Positions 40,890 to 50,149 of a DNA stretch of 64,000 nucleotides are shown here, piece by piece (the first letter of the stretch is position 1; the number at the start of each line of letters is the position of its first letter). The stretch is from Roseomonas aerilata DSM 19363 (GTDB taxonomy: Bacteria > Pseudomonadota > Alphaproteobacteria > Acetobacterales > Acetobacteraceae): positions 124,001 to 188,000 of the forward strand of contig NZ_JONP01000009.1 of assembly GCF_000711725.1 (NCBI RefSeq), read 5' to 3'. The translations under genes were made by a program, and so were the position numbers. The notes beneath the pieces are model-generated. The model searched no databases and had not been told where the DNA came from. It saw only the letters and a program-made list of their open reading frames with translations.

Positions 40890-41150
40890 ATGAAGCGGGC
40901 ATTCTTGGGAGCAGCACTTTCTGTCCCGCTGATCGCCGGCGGTGAAGCGCTTGGCAGCGCGGATGATCGAGGATCATGGCCGTGCCAATCAGGAGATGAT
41001 GCAGATCGCCCGCCAGAAGCAGGTCACGCCGCCATCGAGGGTCGGCGCGGACCATCAGCAGGTTTGTGACCGGCTCGCGGATCTGCGCGGCGCGGCCTTC
41101 GAGTAGGCCCAGGCCCAGGCCATGCTCGACGACCACCGGGAGGATGTGCG
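40890..41150 (+). pseudogene. decayed DUF4142 (periplasmic, ferritin-like helical) gene
   Basis: A strong GGAGGAGG precedes an ATG at 40890 encoding MKRAFLGAALSVPLIAGG, an intact signal peptide. About 20 codons on, similarity continues only in another frame: from 40963 the sequence reads MIEDHGRANQEMMQIARQK, then GADHQQVCDRLADLRGAAFE, a TAG at 41104-41106, and AQAQAMLDDHREDV after it. These are the middle and end of the DUF4142 family (MxxDH...N.E...A and hydrophobic DH repeats). The usual ~50 residues between signal and MIEDHG are missing. So there is an internal deletion with a frameshift, a stop, and a truncated 3' end running into the TRAP gene region. Confidence 0.75.
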
Positions 41151-41175
41151 GGCCTCGTATCCCGGTGTCGCCCGC

Positions 41176-43050
41176 TCAACGCCCGAGGAAGCCGGTGGAG
41201 ATCCAGGGCACCGCCGCCACCACGAGCAGCCCGACAAGCAGCGCGCCCATATACGGCCAGATCCTCCGCATGGCTGCGTCCGGGCTCACCCGCCCGATCG
41301 CACAGGCGGCATAGTAGCCGACGCCGAAGGGCGGCGCGAAAAGGCCGAGGCCCATCGCGAGGATGACGACGATCGCGTAATGCACCTCGTCCACACCGAG
41401 CTGCCGCGCGATGGGAAAGAGCAGCGGCCCGAAGAGGACGATGGCGGGAATCCCCTCGAGGATGCTGCCCAGCACGATGAAGGCGAAAATCGAGACCAGC
41501 AGGAAGCCCCAGCGGCCGCCGGGCATCGCCTGCATGGCCGCCGCCAGATCGCGCGAGAAGCCCGACTGCGTCAGCGCCCAGGCCATCCCGGTCGCTGTGC
41601 CGATGATGAGCAGGATCGCGCCCGAAAGCGCCGCTGTCTCGACCAGCATCGGGTAGATCCGTCGCCAGTCGAAGCTGCGGTAGAAAACCAGCCCGGCGAC
41701 GACGGCGTAGCCGATCCCGATGGTCGATACCTCGGTCGCTGTCGCCACGCCCTCCACCACCGCCGCGCGGATGAGGAAGGGCAGGACGAGTGCCGGCAGC
41801 GCGACCAGCAAGGCCTTGAGGATCACGCCCGCCGAGGGACGCTGCACGCCCGACATGTCCTCATCCCGCGAGCGCCGCCAGGCGATGACGGCCAGCGCCA
41901 GCGCGAGCACGAAGCCGGGCAACAGACCGCCGGTGAAGAGCGCGGCGATGGAAACGCCGGTGACGGAGCCGATGGTGATCAGGACGAGCGAGGGTGGGAT
42001 CGTCTCGCTCATCGCGCCCGAGGCGGAAAGCAACGAGACCATCTCGCCCTCATTCGATCCGCGCCGCCGCATCTCGGGGAAGAGCACCGGCGCCACCGCC
42101 GCCATGTCCGCGGCCTTGGCGCCGGAGATGCCGGAGACGAGATACATCGCCCCGAGCAGCACGTAGGACAGGCCACCCCGGACATGGCCGAGCAGCGAGG
42201 CGAGGAAATCCACCATCGCCTTCGCCATGCCCGTCATCTCGATCAGCACGCCGAGGAAGACGAAGAGCGGCACGGCCAGGAGGATGAGGGAGCTCATCCC
42301 CTCATCCATGCGGCTGACGATCACCGTCAGCGGCACGCTGGTGGTTGTCGAAAGATAGGCGAGGGTCGCGAGGCCGAAGGAGAAGCCGATCGGCACGCCG
42401 GAGAGAACGCCAAGCATCAGGAGGCCGACGAAGAAGACCATGAGGTTCCAGTGCCCCATGCCCTTGATGGCCGGCCCGAGCAGCCAGAACAGCCCAGCGA
42501 TCGCGCCCAGCCCCGCCGCGACGATCAGGAGGTCAACCGCGCGATGGCGCAGGAGCCGGACGGCGCAGGTCGCCAGCATGAGCGCGCAGCCGACGGGTAT
42601 GGCGCCCGCGCGGATCATGTTGGACCAGCCGAGCGCCGGGGTCTCAATGAACCACTCGTCCTCCGCGTATTCGGCGGCTTGCGGCAGGATCGCCGCGAGG
42701 AAGAGCGCGCTGGCGCCGACCGCCAACACCTCCAGCAGCACCTGCGCACGAGGCGGCAGGGCCGTGACCAGCGCGGTCAGCCGCATGTGCTGACCGCGCT
42801 GGAGCGCGATCACCGAGCCTAGCATGGCCAGCCAGAGGAAGAGGATCGAGGCCAGTTCGTCGGACCAGACGATGGGCCGGTGCAGGGCGAAGCGCGCGAC
42901 GACGCCCGCGAAGAGGATGCCGATCTCCGCGAGCACGATGAGGGCCGCCGGAACCTCGACAAGGTGGCGCAGGAGGCGCTCGGCGAGCGCTGCGACCCCG
43001 GCCTCGCGCCTCTCCGCCACTGTGCCCTCCGAGCCGACCGCCACGCTCAC
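41176..43050 (-). CDS. TRAP transporter permease, DctQ-DctM fusion
   Basis: 624 residues. Residues about 30-185 form the four-helix small subunit DctQ (RFALHRPIVWSDELASILFL, RGQHMRLTALV). About 195-624 form the large subunit DctM with 11-12 helices and signatures VPIGFSFGLATLAYL, SGISGAKAADMAAVAPVLFPEM, GAMSETIPPSLVLITIG and GLFAPPFGVGYYAACAIG. It moves a carboxylate or similar solute across the inner membrane using sodium or proton gradients, fed by the binding protein encoded upstream. The GTG at 43050 overlaps that gene's stop by four bases. Confidence 0.94.
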   Translation of the reverse strand: MSVAVGSEGTVAERREAGVAALAERLLRHLVEVPAALIVLAEIGILFAGVVARFALHRPIVWSDELASILFLWLAMLGSVIALQRGQHMRLTALVTALPPRAQVLLEVLAVGASALFLAAILPQAAEYAEDEWFIETPALGWSNMIRAGAIPVGCALMLATCAVRLLRHRAVDLLIVAAGLGAIAGLFWLLGPAIKGMGHWNLMVFFVGLLMLGVLSGVPIGFSFGLATLAYLSTTTSVPLTVIVSRMDEGMSSLILLAVPLFVFLGVLIEMTGMAKAMVDFLASLLGHVRGGLSYVLLGAMYLVSGISGAKAADMAAVAPVLFPEMRRRGSNEGEMVSLLSASGAMSETIPPSLVLITIGSVTGVSIAALFTGGLLPGFVLALALAVIAWRRSRDEDMSGVQRPSAGVILKALLVALPALVLPFLIRAAVVEGVATATEVSTIGIGYAVVAGLVFYRSFDWRRIYPMLVETAALSGAILLIIGTATGMAWALTQSGFSRDLAAAMQAMPGGRWGFLLVSIFAFIVLGSILEGIPAIVLFGPLLFPIARQLGVDEVHYAIVVILAMGLGLFAPPFGVGYYAACAIGRVSPDAAMRRIWPYMGALLVGLLVVAAVPWISTGFLGR

Positions 43051-44054
43051 GAGAGGCTCCCGACGGCGCCTTCCAGCACGGACCAGGCCTGGTCACCGAA
43101 CTTGCCGCGCCACTCCGCGTAGAAGCCGGCCTTGCGGAGCGCCTCGCGGAAGGGGGCCGGGTCGACGTCGTTGAAGGTGAGGCCACTCCCGCCCAGCTTG
43201 CCCGTGAGCGCGCTGTTCAGGGCGGCGATATCCGCGCGCTCCTCCTTCGCGGCGCGGCTCATCTCCCGCGAGATGACGGCCTGCACGTCGCGCGGCAGGC
43301 GCTCGAAGGCGCGGCGGTTCGCCAGCAGCCAGAAGCCGTCCCACATGTGGTTCGTGACGGAGCAGAACTTCTGGACCTCGTAGAGCTTGGCGGTATCGAT
43401 CACCGCCAGCGGGTTCTCCTGCCCGTCCACGATCTTCGTCTGCAACGCCGAATAGACCTCGTTGAAGTTGATCGAAGCGGGTGCGGAATCGAAGGCGCGG
43501 AACATGGAGGTCCAGAGCGGGCTGACAGGCACGCGCAGCTTCATGCCGCGCAGGTCCTCGGGCGCGCGGACCGGCTTCGTGCTCGTCGTGACCTGGCGGT
43601 AGCCGTTGTCGAAGATGTTCTCGAAGGCGATCAGGCCGCGCTTCTCGATCTCGGCGCGGATCAGCGCGCCCACCGGCCCGTCCATCGCGGCCCAGACCTG
43701 GTCGTAGTCCTTGAAGGCGAAGCCGACGCCGTTCAGCGCGGCCAGCGGCACGAGGGTCGCGAGGATCAGGCCCGAGAGGGTGAAGAACTCGAGCGCCCCC
43801 GAGCGCACCTGGCTCAGCATGTCCGTATCGGAGCCGAGCTGGCTGTTCGGGAAGAGCTGCATCTCCACGCGCCCGCCCGTGCCGGCCTTGATGCGCTCCA
43901 TGGCGTGCCCGATCCGCAGGTTCATGGGGTGCGTTGCGGGCAGGTTGGTGGCGAGCTTGAGGTTGAAGTCGGCCGCCGCCGCGGGGCGCGTCCGCAGGGC
44001 GACGAGCGGCAGGGCGGCGGAGGCCGCGAGCAGGCGGCGCCTGGTATTGGGCAT
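43047..44054 (-). CDS. TRAP transporter solute-binding protein (DctP family)
   Basis: 335 residues from the ATG at 44054, with GGGGGAAAGC upstream; a longer frame adds only junk. An Arg-rich signal (NTRRRLLAASAALPLVAL) ends near PAAAAD. The DctP fold shows ATNLPATHPMNLRIGHAME, FPNSQLGSDTDMLSQVRSG, LRGMKLRVPVSPLW with the Arg that clamps the ligand carboxylate, and the C-terminal INFNEVYSALQTKIVDGQEN. The ligand is unknown. It is the first gene of a two-gene transporter operon. Confidence 0.94.
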   Translation of the reverse strand: MPNTRRRLLAASAALPLVALRTRPAAAADFNLKLATNLPATHPMNLRIGHAMERIKAGTGGRVEMQLFPNSQLGSDTDMLSQVRSGALEFFTLSGLILATLVPLAALNGVGFAFKDYDQVWAAMDGPVGALIRAEIEKRGLIAFENIFDNGYRQVTTSTKPVRAPEDLRGMKLRVPVSPLWTSMFRAFDSAPASINFNEVYSALQTKIVDGQENPLAVIDTAKLYEVQKFCSVTNHMWDGFWLLANRRAFERLPRDVQAVISREMSRAAKEERADIAALNSALTGKLGGSGLTFNDVDPAPFREALRKAGFYAEWRGKFGDQAWSVLEGAVGSLS

Positions 44055-44180
44055 GGACGAGCTTTCCCCCGGATAGCGTGCTGTTCTTGGCGCCGCCCGC
44101 GGGTGATCCAGCCGGCTGGGCGCACGGCCGGGATTATGGACCACTTCGTTGCAGCGAAGCCAAGGGCTGCCGTGGCCGGT

Positions 44181-45104
44181 TCAGGGCCGCCCCAGCGGTG
44201 CCGCCGGCCGCGCCGCCCGGCCGAGGAAGGCAGGGCCAGCGATCTCCTCCGCTACCATCCCGCGGTTGAGATCGAGGCCGGTGAGCCGCCAATCGTGTAC
44301 CGGCAGTGGAAGCGGGCGGATCAGCCGCTCGTGGAAGCGGGTGGGCAGGCGGAGGCCGCCGGCCGTAATGAAATCAAAAAGGTCCACCTCCGCGACCGCG
44401 CCGCGGGTGCTCTCGAGCCCGTTGAGGGAGAAGCGCACCCGCCGCATCAGCCCCTCGCCTCGGTCGATGAAGAGGGCGAGGTCGTCCGCCTCTGAGAAGC
44501 CGAGGCCGGGCGAGACGCGGACGCGGAGCACGTCACAGTCGTGGCCCACCCCGTCGAGGTCCACCCGCTCGGTTCCGGCGAGGGCGAGCCCCACGGGACG
44601 GCCGGCAGCGCGGAGGTGGGCGAGGCTCATCGGGCCCAGGAGGAAAAGGCCATAGCCGTCGACCACCAGCGCCGCGGCGGCGCGGCGTTCCGTGTCCACC
44701 GCCTCCTCGCCGTTGAACCAGACGCGGACCTCACCTTGCGCGGCCGACGACTCCTTACGGATGACGTTCTTCCGGCCCATCGGACCGCGATGCTCCTGCC
44801 CCACCAATCCTGGCCGGAGCAGCACCCGCTCCTCGGAGCTTCCGCGGAATCCCTTGTCCACCAGGACGGGCTGGAGCCGATCAATCAGCCCCGGCCACTC
44901 GCCGGAATAGCTCACGCTGATGTCCGCGAGCCCCGCGAGTGCCCGGGATCCATGCGCCTCGGCGCTGCGGCCGAGCAGGGCAGCCGCCTCGGGCGCCGCT
45001 TGACCCGCGGGCATCGGCGTCAGGGGAGGGGCGCAGCCCTGCAGCGCCGGCAGGGCGAGCGAGGCCAGGAGGAGGCCGCGACGGCGGGGGAGGGGGTGTT
45101 GCAA
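44181..45104 (-). CDS. predicted lipoprotein of unknown function
   Basis: 307 residues from a TTG at 45104, the only start that keeps the signal sequence. An Arg-rich n-region (PRRRGLLLASLALP) and lipobox ALQGC place the lipidated Cys at about residue 24. The mature part alternates strands with many Val/Leu/Arg residues (ISVSYSGEWPGLIDRL, EVRVWFNGEEAVDT, VDLDGVGHDCDVLRVRVSPG, MRRVRFSLNGLEST), suggesting a LolA/LolB-like or other half-barrel fold, but I do not recognise a family. The ribosome site is weak. Confidence 0.7.
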   Translation of the reverse strand: MQHPLPRRRGLLLASLALPALQGCAPPLTPMPAGQAAPEAAALLGRSAEAHGSRALAGLADISVSYSGEWPGLIDRLQPVLVDKGFRGSSEERVLLRPGLVGQEHRGPMGRKNVIRKESSAAQGEVRVWFNGEEAVDTERRAAAALVVDGYGLFLLGPMSLAHLRAAGRPVGLALAGTERVDLDGVGHDCDVLRVRVSPGLGFSEADDLALFIDRGEGLMRRVRFSLNGLESTRGAVAEVDLFDFITAGGLRLPTRFHERLIRPLPLPVHDWRLTGLDLNRGMVAEEIAGPAFLGRAARPAAPLGRP

Positions 45105-45308
45105 GCGTCGCGGGTCCGTTCAAGCGGCGGGTTACCCGATGATGGACCCGGGCGGCGCTGCGGCAAGCGTGGGAAGCACCAGGGATGCCGCGTTCTTGAT
45201 CATCCGCGCCGCGGCGAGGCCCACGGAAGCGCGCCCACGCCTTGACCGGCCGGGACAGCACAAGCAGCCTTTCGCACCTGCAAGACGAATTTTAGAAACC
45301 AGAGGCCC

Positions 45309-46508
45309 ATGCCGCGCGACGCCATCCTGACCGAAATCCAGGGCTATGCCGACGAGCTGATCGCCATCCGCCGCGACATCCACATGCACCCCGAGACGCG
45401 CTTCGAGGAGGTGCGCACGGCGGCGCTGGTGGCTGAGAAGCTGCGGGAATGGGGACTGGAGGTCACGGAGAAGGTTGGTGTGACCGGCGTGGTCGGTACG
45501 CTCAAGGGCAGCCGGCCGGGCCAGCGCGCCATCGGCCTGCGCGCGGACATGGACGCGCTGTTCATCGAGGAGGCGAACAGCTTCGCCCATCGTTCACGGG
45601 TTCCCGGGAAGATGCACGCTTGCGGCCATGACGGGCACACGGCCATGCTGCTGGGCGCGGCAAGATACCTTTCCGATCACCGCGACTTCGCGGGCACCGT
45701 CCAGTTCATCTTCCAGCCCGCCGAGGAGGCGGCGACGGGCGCGAAGGCGATGATTGAGGACGGGCTCTTCGACCGCTTCCCCGTCGATGCTGTCTACGGG
45801 CTGCACAACTCGCCCGGCATCCCCGTGGGCGAGTTCGCCACGCGCCCCGGCCCGATCCTGGCCGGCGCGGATTTCTGGGGCGTCACCTTCCGCGGCACCG
45901 GCGGCCATGGCGGCGCGGCGCCCCACCTCGCCACGGACGTGACGGTCGCGCTCGGCCATTTCCTGCTGGCCGTGCACACCATCCTGCCGCGTAACCTGCA
46001 CCCGACGGAGCCGGCAGCGGTCAGCGTCGGCCATGTCTCGGGCGGCGCCTTCAACTCGCCCAACGTCATGCCGTCGGAGGTGGTGGTCCGCGGCACCGCC
46101 CGCTTCTTCCGACCCGACGCCCAGGCCACCATCCGCCGCCGCCTCGCCGAGCTGGCCGAGAGCCTGGCCAGCGCCCATGGTTGCACTGCCGAGGCTGTCT
46201 ACGAGCCGCTCTGCCCACCGACGGTGAACGCGGCGGAGAAGGTGCCCGTCGCCGTTGCCGCGGCCGCCGCCCTGGTAGGGCAGGGGAAGGTTGGCGACAT
46301 ACCCATGAGCACGGGCGGCGAGGACTTCGCCTTCATGCTGGCCGAGAAGCCCGGCGCCTTCATGCGGATCGGCAATGGCAGTAACCCGGACGGCAGCTTC
46401 CACAACGTCCACACGCCGCTCTACGACTTCAACGACGAGGCCCTGGCGCTCGGCTCCGCTTATTGGGCGAGCCTCGTGCAACAGGAGCTGGCCCTGGACG
46501 ACGCCTGA
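45309..46508 (+). CDS. M20-family amidohydrolase (hippurate/N-acyl-amino-acid hydrolase type)
   Basis: 399 residues. M20D signatures are IAIRRDIHMHPETRFEE, GLRADMDALFIEE, MHACGHDGHTAMLLGAA (metal Cys and His), QPAEEAATGAKAMIEDG (catalytic and metal Glu), and GTGGHGGAAPHLATD in the dimerisation domain; MSTGGEDFAFM carries the last metal ligand region. It cleaves N-acyl amino acids such as hippurate in the cytoplasm. If hippurate-like, it would release benzoate-type acids, which would fit the aromatic theme of the window, but there is no direct link. Confidence 0.93.
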   Translation: MPRDAILTEIQGYADELIAIRRDIHMHPETRFEEVRTAALVAEKLREWGLEVTEKVGVTGVVGTLKGSRPGQRAIGLRADMDALFIEEANSFAHRSRVPGKMHACGHDGHTAMLLGAARYLSDHRDFAGTVQFIFQPAEEAATGAKAMIEDGLFDRFPVDAVYGLHNSPGIPVGEFATRPGPILAGADFWGVTFRGTGGHGGAAPHLATDVTVALGHFLLAVHTILPRNLHPTEPAAVSVGHVSGGAFNSPNVMPSEVVVRGTARFFRPDAQATIRRRLAELAESLASAHGCTAEAVYEPLCPPTVNAAEKVPVAVAAAAALVGQGKVGDIPMSTGGEDFAFMLAEKPGAFMRIGNGSNPDGSFHNVHTPLYDFNDEALALGSAYWASLVQQELALDDA

Positions 46509-46514
46509 CCGCGA

Positions 46515-46543
46515 CGGAATGCCGGCAGGCCGCCGGCACTCCG
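46515..46543. terminator. 12-bp hairpin between converging genes
   Basis: CGGAATGCCGGC, loop AGGCC, GCCGGCACTCCG: a 12-bp stem with one mismatch, followed by TTT on the plus strand. It lies between the stops of the M20 and PhoD genes. Confidence 0.65.
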
Positions 46544-46557
46544 TTTCGGGCAGAGAC

Positions 46558-48138
46558 TCAGACGGGCTCCGGCACCAGACGGCGCTGCCAGAGGGTAGCG
46601 CCCGTCAGGTCCTTCAGCAGCACCGTCATCGCGCCGTCCTCACCGGCGATCTGCACCTCGCCGAAGAACTGCGTGCCCTCGCCCGGCGCGGCGTTGTTGG
46701 TGCCGGGCGCCTTCTGCCAGACCACTTCCGGCCCGAAGGTGTCGTCCAGCGCGTTCGGGCCGAAGCCGCCAGCCCAGAGCGGGCCGCTGACGAACTCGTA
46801 GAAGGGCTTGAAGTCGCGGAACTGCGCGCGGTCCGGGTGGTAGTGGTGGGCCGCCGTGTAGTGCACATCGGCGGTCAGCCAGACGACGTTGCGCACGTCA
46901 TTCGCCTTGATTGCCGAGAGAAGGCTCGCGATCTCGAGCTCCCGGCCGAGTGCGGGGCCGTGGCCGTTGGCGATCGCCTCGAACAGCGCCCGCCCTCCCG
47001 CGTCCTTGCCGTCCGGCACCTGCAGCCCGATCGGCATGTCAGCCGCGATGACCTTCCAGGTCGCGCGGGAGGAGGCCAGGCCGTCGCGCAGCCAGCGAAG
47101 CTGGGCGGCGCCGAGGAAATCCGTCTCCGGTCCCGCCACCTCCTGCCGGTTGGGGCTGTTCGGCCCGCGGTAGGAGCGCATGTCGAGCATGAAGAGGTCG
47201 AGATGCGGGCCGTAGGAGACCTTGCGGTACACGCGCTCCGGCTCGTCCGTGTTGATGCGGAGCGGCGCGTAGTCGAGGAACGCGCGCGTGGCATTCGCGC
47301 GGAGCTGCCCGATGTGCTTCTCGCGGTAGGCGGCGTTCCCCGAGAGATCCTTCGAGTCCGACCAATTGTTGGTCACCTCGTGGTCATCCCACATCCACAT
47401 CTGCGCGACCTCCGAGTGGAAGGCGCGGACGTTGCGGTCGAGGAGGTTGTAGCGATGCGCGCCGCGGAACTCCGCCAGCGTCTCCGCCACCTTGCTCTTC
47501 TCGGGCGTGGTGATCTGGTTCGACACCGTGCCATCCGGGTAACGGATCTGCGCGGGGATGACGCTGTCGGCATAGATCGTGTCGCCGCAATGGATGAAGA
47601 AGTCCGCGCCGGTCTTGCGCATGGACTCGTAGGTGACCATGCCGCCACGGCTCTCGTCGATGCCCCAGCCCTGGCCGACCGTGTCGCCGGACCAGAGGAA
47701 CTTCACGTCGCGGCGCGAGACCGGCACCGTGCGGAAGCGGCCGACCACGGGTTCGGAGGCGGCGCGGGGGTCGGAGAGGTCCTGGAAGCGGACACGGTAG
47801 AAGATCTCCTGGTCAGGCGGCAGGCCTGAAAGGTCGAGCTTGCCCGTGAAGTCCGTCGCCTCCGTCACATGCGGGCCGTTGAGCCTCTTGGCGTCGCGGA
47901 AGCCTTCGGTGGTGGCCCACTCGACCAGCATGCGCGCCGGCCGGTCCGCCCGGCTCCAGATGAGCGCGCGGTCGGCCGAGACGTCACCCGTTGCGGCGCC
48001 CCAATTCGCCTGCGGCCGGGCGGAGGTTCCGGGCATGACGGCGGGCGCGGTGCCCTGGCCGAGGGAGAGGCGCGGGGCGGCCAGCAACGTGCCGGCACCC
48101 GCAAGCGCGGCGCGGCGGCTCAGGCGAAAGGTGGCCAT
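46558..48138 (-). CDS. phoD: PhoD-type alkaline phosphatase/phosphodiesterase
   Basis: 526 residues with a Tat signal (RLSRRAALAGAGTLLAAPRL). An N-terminal fibronectin-like domain (about 45-135, ending VGRFRTVP) precedes the calcineurin-like metallophosphatase domain: WSGDTVGQGWG, FFIHCGDTIYAD, MWDDHEVTNNW and WLTADVHYTAAHHYHP supply the iron/calcium ligands. It hydrolyses phosphate mono- and diesters outside the inner membrane for phosphate scavenging. No Pho box is recognised upstream. Confidence 0.94.
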   Translation of the reverse strand: MATFRLSRRAALAGAGTLLAAPRLSLGQGTAPAVMPGTSARPQANWGAATGDVSADRALIWSRADRPARMLVEWATTEGFRDAKRLNGPHVTEATDFTGKLDLSGLPPDQEIFYRVRFQDLSDPRAASEPVVGRFRTVPVSRRDVKFLWSGDTVGQGWGIDESRGGMVTYESMRKTGADFFIHCGDTIYADSVIPAQIRYPDGTVSNQITTPEKSKVAETLAEFRGAHRYNLLDRNVRAFHSEVAQMWMWDDHEVTNNWSDSKDLSGNAAYREKHIGQLRANATRAFLDYAPLRINTDEPERVYRKVSYGPHLDLFMLDMRSYRGPNSPNRQEVAGPETDFLGAAQLRWLRDGLASSRATWKVIAADMPIGLQVPDGKDAGGRALFEAIANGHGPALGRELEIASLLSAIKANDVRNVVWLTADVHYTAAHHYHPDRAQFRDFKPFYEFVSGPLWAGGFGPNALDDTFGPEVVWQKAPGTNNAAPGEGTQFFGEVQIAGEDGAMTVLLKDLTGATLWQRRLVPEPV

Positions 48139-48412
48139 CGTGGTCTCTCCAGTAAGCTATGGCGGGCCTTTGGCGCGGGACCGTGACACTGGGCAGGGAG
48201 GTTGTGTGATGGCCGGATGACATCCGGCGCCGGCCTGACGAAGGCTGGCGGGCGTAGCGTGTGCCCGAGCGGGGACGCGCTCGGCCGGCGCCGGTGAACA
48301 GGCCCGTTTAGTCGCGCTCCGCCTTGCACCACGGATCGGCGAGGCACAGATTATATGACATGGACGCGACAACCGACCGCCGACACCGCGGCACCGGAAC
48401 GAAAGGCCGTGC

Positions 48413-48724
48413 ATGAACCAGCCAGTCCAGGGGAATCTTCCCGATCGGGTGGTCAGCTTGAGCCGCGCGCGGGACGACAAGCTCTGGGCAGTCGTAGCCG
48501 CCGTTGGACGCAAGACCAGGGTAGCGGAAATCTATCCCAGCCGTGCCGCCGCTGATGCGGACCGCAATTGGCGGGAGCAGCAGGTCCGGGCTTACGCCAC
48601 CTTCCTCCGCAGCTCCAGCATGCCACTGCCAAACTATTCCGTCTCGCCCATCCGTCGCGCGGACCTGCCGCGAAGTTGGCGGCCCCTGCCGGCGCTCGGT
48701 TTCCTGCACGGGCAAGTGATCTGA
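48413..48724 (+). CDS. small hypothetical protein
   Basis: 103 residues, basic, with no signal or membrane helix. The ATG follows GGAACGAAAGG at a plausible distance, and the region just upstream (AGATTATATGAC, 48347-48358) is AT-rich enough to be a promoter. Visible features are DKLWAVVAAVGRKTRVAEIY and RNWREQQVRAYATFLRSS. I do not recognise it. A competing frame on the other strand over the same bases looks less natural. Confidence 0.5.
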   Translation: MNQPVQGNLPDRVVSLSRARDDKLWAVVAAVGRKTRVAEIYPSRAAADADRNWREQQVRAYATFLRSSSMPLPNYSVSPIRRADLPRSWRPLPALGFLHGQVI

Positions 48725-48876
48725 CGGGCTCGTGGACGGCGGCTTGATCGCCGCGTCGCATGGCGGTCAGGCGGGAAAGAACGCGGCGCATGCGGGGCGC
48801 CGTTTCCACTCCGCGCCTCGCGGGCGCAGGGTCGCAGAAGGTGGCGGGCTTGCTACAGCCCCTTGCAGGCTGTCGA

Positions 48877-49992
48877 TCAGCGCTGTCCGTGGCGCGCGCT
48901 GTCGAACAGTTCCTTGTACTCGCGAGGCTGGGACCGCCAGTACTGCTTCGGGGCGCTGACCGTGGCGCCAAGCCGCGCCGCCGCATGCCAGGGCCAGCGG
49001 GGATCGTAGAGCATCGCGCGGGCGAGCGAGACCGCGTCGGCGTCGCCGCGCGCGATGATCTCCTCGGCCTGCTCGGGCTCGGTGATCAGCCCGACAGCCA
49101 TCGTCGGTAATCCCGCCGCCTCCTTCACCTGCCGTGCGAAGGGCACCTGGTAGCCCGGCCCCAGCGCTATCGCCTGCCGCGGCGAGACGCCGCCCGTGGT
49201 GACGTGGATCGCGGCGCATCCCCGCGCCTTCAAGGCCTGGGAAAGGGCGATGGTGCCCTCGATGTCCCAGCCGCCCGGCACCCAGTCGGTGGCGGAGATG
49301 CGCATCCAGACCGGCCGCTCCGCCGGGAAGGCGGCGCGCACGGCCTCGAAGACCTCGATCGGGAAGCGCATCCGGTTCTCGAGGCTGCCGCCGTACTCGT
49401 CCGTCCGCTCGTTCGCGAGGGGGGAGAGGAACTGGTGCAGCAGGTAGCCATGCGCCCCGTGGATCTCGATCGCCTCCAGCCCGAGCCTTGCCGCGCGCTC
49501 GGCCGCACGAACGAAATCGTCGCGCACGCGGTCCAGGCCCGCGCGATCGAGCGCGACCGGCACCTCCTCCCCCGGGGAGTGAGGCAGGGCGGAGGGCGCC
49601 TCGGTTTTCCAGCCGCCGGGCGCATCCGGTGGGATCTGGGCACCGCCTTCCCAGGGCGCGCGGCTGGAGGCCTTCCGGCCGGCATGGCTGAGCTGCACCG
49701 CGACAGGCATGGGCGAATGGGCGCGCAAGGCCCGCAGCACCCGCCCCAGCGCCTCCTCGTCCGTGTCGGAGTAGAGGCCGAGATCGGCCGGCGAGATGCG
49801 GCCCTCCGGCGAGACGGCCGTGGCCTCAAGAATCATGAGGCCGGCACCGGAGAGCGCGAGATGGCCAAGATGGATCATGTGCCAGTCGCCTGCCGCGCCG
49901 TCCTCCGCCGAGTACTGGCACATGGGCGCGATGACGATGCGGTTCGCCAGACGGAGGCCGCCGAGCTGCAGGGGTTCGAAGAGGCGGCTCAT
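48877..49992 (-). CDS. NADH:flavin oxidoreductase, Old Yellow Enzyme (YqjM-like)
   Basis: 371 residues from the ATG at 49992, with AAGGA upstream. FMN TIM-barrel signatures are FEPLQLGGLRLANRIVIAPM, followed by CQYSAEDG (the thermophilic-like/YqjM Cys), VQLSHAGRKAS, EIHGAHGYLLHQFLSP with the substrate-binding His pair, ERTDEYGGSLENRMRFP, and ADAVSLARAMLYDPRWP. It reduces activated C=C bonds with NAD(P)H. The Cys in APMCQYS and the C-terminal Arg-rich end put it in the YqjM class. Confidence 0.94.
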   Translation of the reverse strand: MSRLFEPLQLGGLRLANRIVIAPMCQYSAEDGAAGDWHMIHLGHLALSGAGLMILEATAVSPEGRISPADLGLYSDTDEEALGRVLRALRAHSPMPVAVQLSHAGRKASSRAPWEGGAQIPPDAPGGWKTEAPSALPHSPGEEVPVALDRAGLDRVRDDFVRAAERAARLGLEAIEIHGAHGYLLHQFLSPLANERTDEYGGSLENRMRFPIEVFEAVRAAFPAERPVWMRISATDWVPGGWDIEGTIALSQALKARGCAAIHVTTGGVSPRQAIALGPGYQVPFARQVKEAAGLPTMAVGLITEPEQAEEIIARGDADAVSLARAMLYDPRWPWHAAARLGATVSAPKQYWRSQPREYKELFDSARHGQR

Positions 49993-50149
49993 CGGTAGTC
50001 CTTGTCCTCGGCAGGGCATTCGCGTGGCGGGGGAGATCACCCGAGCTGGCGGCCGGCGGCAAGCACCCACCGGGCGCGGACGGCGTCTTGCGGGTCCGCG
50101 CACGGGGGCTGAGGCTGGGGAGCGTCGTTCCGTCGAAGGCGTGGAGCGA

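Noticed and set aside
44181-45104. Calling the lipoprotein LolB or LolA
   Set aside because: Only general beta-strand alternation supports it; no family signature could be recognised.
48308-48715. Minus-strand open frame overlapping the small hypothetical gene at 48413-48724
   Set aside because: No ribosome site and less protein-like composition than the plus-strand frame; only one of the two can be real and the plus-strand one is better supported.
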